A stretch of DNA of 5,856 nt from Gemmatimonadota bacterium. Its GTDB lineage: Bacteria > Gemmatimonadota > Gemmatimonadetes > Longimicrobiales > RSA9. The translations under genes and the position numbers were made by a program. The stretch spans positions 1-5,856 of the forward strand of contig JADGGV010000274.1 of NCBI GenBank assembly GCA_019689775.1, read 5' to 3'. Positions 1-4,291 of this stretch are shown here, one piece after another; position 1 is the first letter of the stretch; every line of letters starts with the position of its first letter. The notes beneath the pieces are model-generated. The model had not been told where the DNA came from, did not search any database, and worked only from the letters and a program-made list of their open reading frames with translations.

Positions 1-49
1 GGGGGTGGTGGGGGGGGCGCGGGCGTCCGGCCGGCCCCCCACCGCCCCC
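1..49. repeat. Long G/C inverted repeat, possible hairpin or terminator
   Basis: Positions 1-15 and 35-49 are reverse complements over 15 bp with one non-Watson-Crick position (T6 opposite G44). The inner nine pairs, GGTGGGGGG at 7-15 and CCCCCCACC at 35-43, are perfect. The 19-nt loop contains the palindrome CCGGCCGG at 27-34. It lies 77 nt beyond the stop codon of the P5C dehydrogenase gene, so it could end that transcript or protect its 3' end. In minus-strand RNA the odd pair is C-A; in plus-strand RNA it is a G-U wobble. Any U-tract would lie outside the window, so the terminator role is inference. The arms may extend past the left edge. Confidence 0.4.
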
Positions 50-64
50 GCCCCCCCGCTCTCC

Positions 65-113
65 CGCCCGAGACGACCGGGCGCGCGAGCGTCAGCGGGG
101 ACCGTCGCCCCGC
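65..113 (-). terminator. Two small GC hairpins after the P5C dehydrogenase gene
   Basis: Two perfect 6-bp inverted repeats follow the stop codon closely. GCGGGG at 95-100 pairs with CCCCGC at 108-113 across a 7-nt loop, starting 13 nt past the stop. CGCCCG at 65-70 pairs with CGGGCG at 78-83, also across 7 nt. Neither is followed by a T-tract on the minus strand, so they do not fit a classical intrinsic terminator. Short GC stems arise often by chance in DNA this GC-rich. Read with the larger inverted repeat at 1-49 they could form a structured 3' end. Confidence 0.22.
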
Positions 114-126
114 CCGCGCCCGCGCC

Positions 127-1710
127 TCACCACGGCCGGATCACCGGCGACGGCCGCGTGCCGAAGCGCTCGGTCACGGACTTCGCCTGCGTGAACAGCA
201 GCAGGTAGTCGGGCCCGCCCGCCTTCGAGTCCGTGCCCGACATGTTGAAGCCGCCGAACGGCTGGACGCCGACCAGCGCGCCGGTGATCTTGCGGTTCAG
301 GTACAGGTTGCCGACGTGCAGCTCGCGCCGGGCACGCTCCAGGTGCTCGCGCTTGCGCGAGAAGAGCCCGCCCGTCAGCCCGAACTCGGTGTTGTTGAAG
401 ATCTCGACCGCATGGTCGAAGCCGCGGGCGCGGATGAACGCCAGCACCGGTCCGAAGATCTCTTCCTGCGCAAGGCGCCCGTCCGGCGGCACGTCGGCGA
501 AGATCGTGGGCGGGATGAAGTAGCCGCCGCCTTCCTGCACCTCGCCGCCCAGGACGAGGCGGCCCTCCTGCGTCCCCGCCTCGATGTAGCCGCGGATCTT
601 GTCGAACGCCTTCTGGTCGATGACCGCGCCCATATGGTTGAAGCGGTCGGTCGGATCGCCGACCGTGATCTTCCGGGCGCGCTCGACCACCCTCTGGAGC
701 ACCTCGTCGTAGACGGCATCCACGACGATGGCGCGCGAGCAGGCCGAGCACTTCTGCCCCTGGAAGCCGAACGCCGACTGCACGATCCCCTCCGCCGCGG
801 CGTCCAGGTCCGCCGTCTCGTCGACGATGATGCTGTCCTTGCCGCCCATCTCCAGGATCGTGCGCTTCAGGAACTTCTGCCCGGGGTGCACCTTCGCGGC
901 GCGCTCGAAGATCCGTACGCCGACCTCCTTCGACCCCGTGAAAGCGATGAAGCGCGTCTTCGGCGAGTCGACGAGCGCATCGCCGATGCTGCCGCCGGGG
1001 CCGGTCACGAAGTTCACGACGCCGGGCGGCAACCCCGCCTCATCCATGAGGATCCGGAGGAATTGATACGCGATGGCCGGCGAGGTCGACGCCGGCTTCA
1101 GCACCACGGTGTTCCCCGCGACGATCGCGGCCATCGTCATCCCGCCGGCGATCGCGCCCGGGAAGTTCCACGGCGGGATCACCGCGCCCACGCCAAGCGG
1201 CACGTAGTACAGCTCGTTCTCCTCGCCCGGGTAGGGGTAGACCGGCTGCGGGCCGGCCAGCTTCATCGCGAGCCGCGCGTAGTACTCGGCGAAATCGATC
1301 AGCTCGGCGACGTCGGCGTCCGCCTCCGCCCAGCTCTTGCTGACCTCGTAGACCATCCAGGCGGCCAGCTCGAACTTCCGCTCGCGCATGATCGCCGCCG
1401 CCTTCAGCAGCACGCGCGCACGGTGCTCCATCGGCGTACGGCTCCAGGCCGGGAACGCCGCCTCCGCCGCGTCCAGCGCCTCCAGCGCGTGCGCGACCGT
1501 GCCTTGCTGGAACAGCCCGATCGCCTCCTCCGGCCTCGCCGGGTTGATCGAGGCGAACGTCTCGTCCGCCGAGACCAGCCGATCTCCGATGATCAGCGGG
1601 TAGACCTCTCCGAGCTGACCGCGCACCTTCGCGAACGCCTCCTCCATGCGGAGCGCGTTCTCGGAATTCGTGAAGTCGGTCAGCGGCTCGTTGCGGAACT
1701 CCGGGAGCAT
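127..1710 (-). CDS. L-glutamate gamma-semialdehyde dehydrogenase (1-pyrroline-5-carboxylate dehydrogenase)
   Basis: A 527-residue NAD(P)-dependent aldehyde dehydrogenase of the stand-alone P5C dehydrogenase type (RocA/PruA-like), close to the usual length of about 515. It oxidises glutamate semialdehyde to glutamate, the last step of proline breakdown and also of arginine/ornithine breakdown, in the cytoplasm. Visible motifs are PWNFP with the oxyanion Asn182, Lys205 in VLKPA, FTGSKEVG at 257-264 in the NAD-binding fold, the general base Glu287 in ILEMGGKD, the nucleophile Cys321 in GQKCSACSR, EEIFGP at 416-421, and NRKITGALVGVQPFGG at 472-487, which is typical of P5C dehydrogenases. The ATG at 1710 has a very strong Shine-Dalgarno sequence. 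No proline dehydrogenase gene is visible, so the enzyme is not a PutA fusion, and its partner would be elsewhere or to the left. It has its own candidate promoter and a 125-bp gap from the upstream flavoprotein gene. RocA versus PruA cannot be decided, so no symbol is given. Confidence 0.95.
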   Translation of the reverse strand: MLPEFRNEPLTDFTNSENALRMEEAFAKVRGQLGEVYPLIIGDRLVSADETFASINPARPEEAIGLFQQGTVAHALEALDAAEAAFPAWSRTPMEHRARVLLKAAAIMRERKFELAAWMVYEVSKSWAEADADVAELIDFAEYYARLAMKLAGPQPVYPYPGEENELYYVPLGVGAVIPPWNFPGAIAGGMTMAAIVAGNTVVLKPASTSPAIAYQFLRILMDEAGLPPGVVNFVTGPGGSIGDALVDSPKTRFIAFTGSKEVGVRIFERAAKVHPGQKFLKRTILEMGGKDSIIVDETADLDAAAEGIVQSAFGFQGQKCSACSRAIVVDAVYDEVLQRVVERARKITVGDPTDRFNHMGAVIDQKAFDKIRGYIEAGTQEGRLVLGGEVQEGGGYFIPPTIFADVPPDGRLAQEEIFGPVLAFIRARGFDHAVEIFNNTEFGLTGGLFSRKREHLERARRELHVGNLYLNRKITGALVGVQPFGGFNMSGTDSKAGGPDYLLLFTQAKSVTERFGTRPSPVIRPW

Positions 1711-1713
1711 CGG

Positions 1714-1723
1714 CCTCCTCCTC
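1714..1723 (-). promoter_or_regulatory. Strong ribosome binding site for the P5C dehydrogenase gene
   Basis: The minus strand reads GAGGAGGAGG just before the ATG at 1710. It contains overlapping AGGAGG copies with spacings of 6 nt (1722-1717) and 3 nt (1719-1714). This is the best Shine-Dalgarno match in the window. It supports the 1710 start over the internal Met22 and suggests high translation. Confidence 0.8.
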
Positions 1724-1787
1724 TACACGGGCGACGTCGGCCGGCGACGCGGCGTCGCGCGGTCCGGCGGTGCAGTCGAGCGCGGGG

Positions 1788-1816
1788 ATTGTAGGCCGGG
1801 CGCCGACGCCCGGCAA
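1788..1816 (-). promoter_or_regulatory. Candidate sigma70-type promoter for the P5C dehydrogenase gene
   Basis: On the minus strand TTGCCG (1816-1811; 4 of 6 against TTGACA) and TACAAT (1793-1788; 5 of 6 against TATAAT) are separated by exactly 17 bp. TACAAT stands out as an AT-rich island in very GC-rich DNA. Transcription would start near 1781 and give a leader of about 70 nt before the ATG at 1710. The bases just after the -10 (CCCCGCG) form a GC-rich discriminator, which in well-studied bacteria goes with stringent control; applying that here is inference. The spacer holds the inverted repeat described separately. No start site has been mapped. Confidence 0.5.
1795..1814. repeat. Perfect 8+8 bp inverted repeat: operator or terminator candidate
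   Basis: GCCGGGCG at 1795-1802 and CGCCCGGC at 1807-1814 form a perfect inverted repeat around a 4-nt centre (CCGA on the plus strand). Two readings fit. As DNA, it occupies most of the spacer between the candidate -35 and -10 elements and overlaps the -35, where a repressor or activator of the proline/glutamate pathway could bind. As RNA, it forms an 8-bp all-GC stem with a UCGG loop, 21 nt after the stop codon of the upstream flavoprotein gene, and could end that transcript. The sequence after it (CTACAATCCCC) has no T-tract, which weakens the intrinsic-terminator reading. Confidence 0.55.
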
Positions 1817-1835
1817 CGGGACGTTCGGCCCGACC

Positions 1836-2819
1836 TCATCGGCTCTGGATCGTCCGCACGATCCGCGGGCCGTGCTCCCGCCCGTTCTCGATGAAGATCT
1901 TGTTCGCGTCGTAGCCCGCCGCGACCACGCCCGCGATGAAGACGCCCGGCACGTCGGTCTCCATCGTCTCGCGGTCGTGACACGGGATGCCGGTCGCCGG
2001 GTCGATCGACACGCCGAGCTGTCGCAGCAGCGTCGGCTCCGGGACGTAGCCGGTCATCGCGAACACCCAGTCGTTCGGCAGCTCCTCGCGCTCGCCCGTC
2101 GCCTCCGAGCGCAGCACGACGGTCCTCGGCCGGATCTCCGCGACGCGCGAGCGCCAGCGCACGGCGATTTCGCCCGACTTGATCCGGTTCGTGATGTCCG
2201 GCAAGATCCATGGCTTGACGCCGGGGTCGAGGACGTCCGCGAAGTGGACGAGCGTAACCCGCGCGCCCCAGCGGAACAGGTCCAGCGCCACGTCGACCGC
2301 GGAGTTGCCCGCCCCCACGACCAGGCAGTCCTCGCCGGTGTACGCGTAGCCTTCCTTGTAGTAGTGGAAGACCTTCGGAAGCTCTTCGCCCGGCACGCCC
2401 ATGAGCCGGGGCGTGTCCAGGTACCCGGTCGCGACGACCACGTTGCGCGCGGCGTACTCGGCCACGTCGCCATCCTTGCGCCGCGTGCGCAGCCGGAACG
2501 CGCCGCGCTCGCCGCAGATCTCGGTGACGGCCTCGTACTGGTGCACGTCGAGCTCGAAGACGTCGACGATGCGGCGGTAGTACTTGAGCGCATCGCGGCG
2601 CGTCGGTTTGTCCGCCGCCGTGATGAACGGGACGCCGCCCAGCTCCAGCCGCTCGGCCGTGCTGAAGAACGTCATGTGCGTGGGGTACATGCCGATCGCG
2701 GAGGTGATCGGCCCCTTGTCGAAGATCACACACCGCAGGCCGGCCTGCCGTGCCGCCACACCCACCCCGAGCCCGCACGGCCCCGCTCCGACCACCGCCA
2801 GCTCCACCGTCTCGCTCAC
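1836..2819 (-). CDS. YpdA-family FAD/NAD(P)H disulfide oxidoreductase (putative bacillithiol disulfide reductase)
   Basis: A 327-residue flavoprotein, the usual YpdA length. From the N-terminus there is an FAD Rossmann motif GAGPCGLG at 11-18 whose Cys15 matches the conserved single cysteine of YpdA, then VATGYLDTP at 129-137, a second nucleotide-binding motif VVGAGNSAVD at 167-176, the YpdA-like segment VKPWILPDI at 201-209, and an FAD-contacting C-terminal region with GVFIAGVVAAG at 292-302 and IFIENGR at 308-314. The CxxC of thioredoxin reductase is absent. Characterised YpdA enzymes reduce bacillithiol disulfide with NADPH; whether this organism makes bacillithiol cannot be seen here. I chose the GTG at 2819 because homology begins there. 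The same frame stays open to an ATG-type start at 2954, but the extra 45 residues are low-complexity R/G/A sequence. The Shine-Dalgarno is weak (AGGGAA 11 nt upstream). It precedes the P5C dehydrogenase gene on the same strand. Confidence 0.9.
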   Translation of the reverse strand: MSETVELAVVGAGPCGLGVGVAARQAGLRCVIFDKGPITSAIGMYPTHMTFFSTAERLELGGVPFITAADKPTRRDALKYYRRIVDVFELDVHQYEAVTEICGERGAFRLRTRRKDGDVAEYAARNVVVATGYLDTPRLMGVPGEELPKVFHYYKEGYAYTGEDCLVVGAGNSAVDVALDLFRWGARVTLVHFADVLDPGVKPWILPDITNRIKSGEIAVRWRSRVAEIRPRTVVLRSEATGEREELPNDWVFAMTGYVPEPTLLRQLGVSIDPATGIPCHDRETMETDVPGVFIAGVVAAGYDANKIFIENGREHGPRIVRTIQSR

Positions 2820-3111
2820 GTCTCGTCCGCTTCCCTGGTTGCAACGTCCATCGATCCGGGGCGCGAGCCGCGGCCCGCCGCCGCTCGCGCTCGCCCCGCG
2901 TCCATCCACGCCGCCCGCGCGCGGCCTCTCGCACCGCGCGGGGCGACAACGCACCGCATCCGCGGCCGGGGCACGCGGCAGGCGCCTCGCCCACCCCGCG
3001 GGCGCCGACTCCTGGAAGGCCGCCCACGCCCCGCCGCGTTCCCACGCCGGCGCGCCCGCCGGCCGCCGCGCTCGACGCGCCGGTCCTGCCCTCGAGAGGA
3101 GCCGCGCGGCG
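2820..3111. other. GC-rich intergenic region with no credible gene
   Basis: This 292-bp gap lies between the stop codon of the AI-2E-type gene and the GTG of the flavoprotein gene. Several frames are open through it on both strands, but their translations are repetitive Arg/Gly/Ala/Pro sequence with no recognisable motif. GCCGCGCGGC at 3101-3110, right after the upstream stop, is a 10-bp palindrome. CCGGCGCG (3047-3054) and CGCGCCGG (3076-3083) form an 8-bp inverted repeat with a 21-nt loop, starting 28 nt past that stop and a weak terminator candidate. I found no convincing -35/-10 pair for the flavoprotein gene. Confidence 0.5.
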
Positions 3112-4251
3112 TCACCCGCGCGGTGGCGTCGGGTGTGGCGTCAGGTCGCTCGCGCGCGGGCCGAGCACCGGCGGCCGCGCCTCACCGGTGATCGTATCGA
3201 AGACCGCGCGCAGCACGGCGATCAGCACCGGCCCGATGATGATCCCGACCAGCCCGAAGGTATACACCCCGGTGATCAGCGCGATCACCATCCAGTAGAA
3301 GTTGAGCACGTGGGACTTCTCGGCCGCCAGCTTCGGGCGGACGTACATCGACATGAAGATCGTGTTGACCAGGAAGCCCACGAGGATGACGGTCGCGCCC
3401 TGCCAGACGCTCCCGCGCCAGACCATGAGGTAGACCCCGACCGGGATGTAGACCGCCCACGACCCGACGACCGGGAACAGGCCGATGAAGAACGAGATGA
3501 ACGCCAGGATGACCGACAGCGGCACCCGGAACGCGAGGTTCATCATCAGCACGATCGCGGACTTGGCGAGCTGCGTGATGAACGTGCCGTACAGGGCGCC
3601 GTAGACGACCGCCTTGATGTTGCGGCTCATCTCGTCCGTCAGCTCCCGGTAGCGTCCCGGGATCTTGCTCGAGAGGTAGCGGACGATCGACGCCGACTCG
3701 GTGAGGATGTAGTAGATCGTGAAGATCGCGACCGCGACCGAGACGCCGATGATGCTGGCCGCCTCCTGGATCTCGTCCGCCTCCCGCCCCGCCCTCGCCG
3801 AGGCCTTGGCGATGAAGCCCGCGACGTCCTCCGGCTGGATGCTCTCGGTGAAGGGGATGCGACGGAGCCCCGCGCTGATCCCCGCGGCCACCTCGGCGCG
3901 GTGCTGGTCGAGGTAGCTGGCGGCGTCCGAGATCTCCACCCAGCTATAGACCAGCATGGCGATGAGCGGGATCGTGACGGCCAGGATCGTGATGATCGCC
4001 GCCGGCTTGCGCCCCCCGAGCCGCCGCTCGAGCCAGCGCTCCAGCGGCAGCAGGTAGGCGCCGGCCACCACGCCGGCCACGGCCGCGACCAGCACCGGCG
4101 CGACCATGTAGAGGAAGAGCGCCGTCACGGCCAGCACGATCAGGCTCGTGACCAGCCCCTTGCGCAGCTCCGGGACGGTGTATTCCGCCAGCGGGATGAA
4201 GTCGCTGCGGCGGTCCTCGCGTCGGCGATCGATGTTCGGCTCGTCGCTCAT
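3112..4251 (-). CDS. AI-2E family (PerM/UPF0118) membrane transporter
   Basis: A 379-residue inner-membrane protein. A charged cytoplasmic N-terminus (many Arg, Asp and Glu in residues 4-17) is followed by hydrophobic stretches at about 33-50, 51-70 and 83-105, a polar region at about 106-163, and further hydrophobic segments at about 164-184, 215-240, 243-278, 284-302 and 316-352. That fits the family's roughly eight helices with a large loop after the third. Family-like features are the FP-x-x-G segment at 259-263, RPKL at 305-308, and FGLVGIIIGPVLIA at 332-345. The tail after residue 355 is Pro-rich and probably cytoplasmic. The family includes the AI-2 exporter TqsA and Na+/H+ antiporter-like members, so the substrate cannot be inferred. 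The ATG at 4251 has AGGAG 5 nt upstream. It starts 40 bp after the guanylyltransferase-like gene and is probably in the same operon. Confidence 0.9.
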   Translation of the reverse strand: MSDEPNIDRRREDRRSDFIPLAEYTVPELRKGLVTSLIVLAVTALFLYMVAPVLVAAVAGVVAGAYLLPLERWLERRLGGRKPAAIITILAVTIPLIAMLVYSWVEISDAASYLDQHRAEVAAGISAGLRRIPFTESIQPEDVAGFIAKASARAGREADEIQEAASIIGVSVAVAIFTIYYILTESASIVRYLSSKIPGRYRELTDEMSRNIKAVVYGALYGTFITQLAKSAIVLMMNLAFRVPLSVILAFISFFIGLFPVVGSWAVYIPVGVYLMVWRGSVWQGATVILVGFLVNTIFMSMYVRPKLAAEKSHVLNFYWMVIALITGVYTFGLVGIIIGPVLIAVLRAVFDTITGEARPPVLGPRASDLTPHPTPPRG

Positions 4252-4256
4252 CGCGT

Positions 4257-4261
4257 CTCCT
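4257..4261 (-). promoter_or_regulatory. Ribosome binding site for the AI-2E family gene
   Basis: AGGAG on the minus strand (4261-4257) ends 5 nt before the ATG at 4251. It fixes the start of the membrane protein. The 40-bp gap to the upstream gene holds no visible terminator or promoter, which supports co-transcription. Confidence 0.7.
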
Positions 4262-4291
4262 GCGAGCCCGCGGCGAGGCGAGGGCGTGGCC

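Noticed and set aside
316..1794. Open frame of 492 codons on the plus strand, opposite the P5C dehydrogenase gene
   Set aside because: The translation is dominated by Arg, Asp, His, Leu and Ala in the pattern produced by reading the opposite strand of a GC-rich gene. It has no domain motif, and the minus-strand gene has every catalytic residue of its family.
2820..2954. N-terminal extension of the YpdA-like protein to an upstream start at 2954
   Set aside because: The 45 extra residues are Arg/Gly/Ala-rich without homology. The FAD motif begins at the expected distance from the GTG at 2819, and the resulting 327 residues match the family length.
3047..3083. 8-bp inverted repeat as a firm terminator for the AI-2E-type gene
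   Set aside because: The loop is 21 nt, there is no T-tract, and 8-bp GC arms are easily found by chance in DNA of this composition. It is mentioned only in the gap description.
2816..3115. Possible 99-residue minus-strand protein filling the 292-bp gap
   Set aside because: The sequence is almost entirely Arg, Gly, Ala and Pro, has no motif, overlaps the ends of both neighbours, and lacks a clear ribosome binding site.
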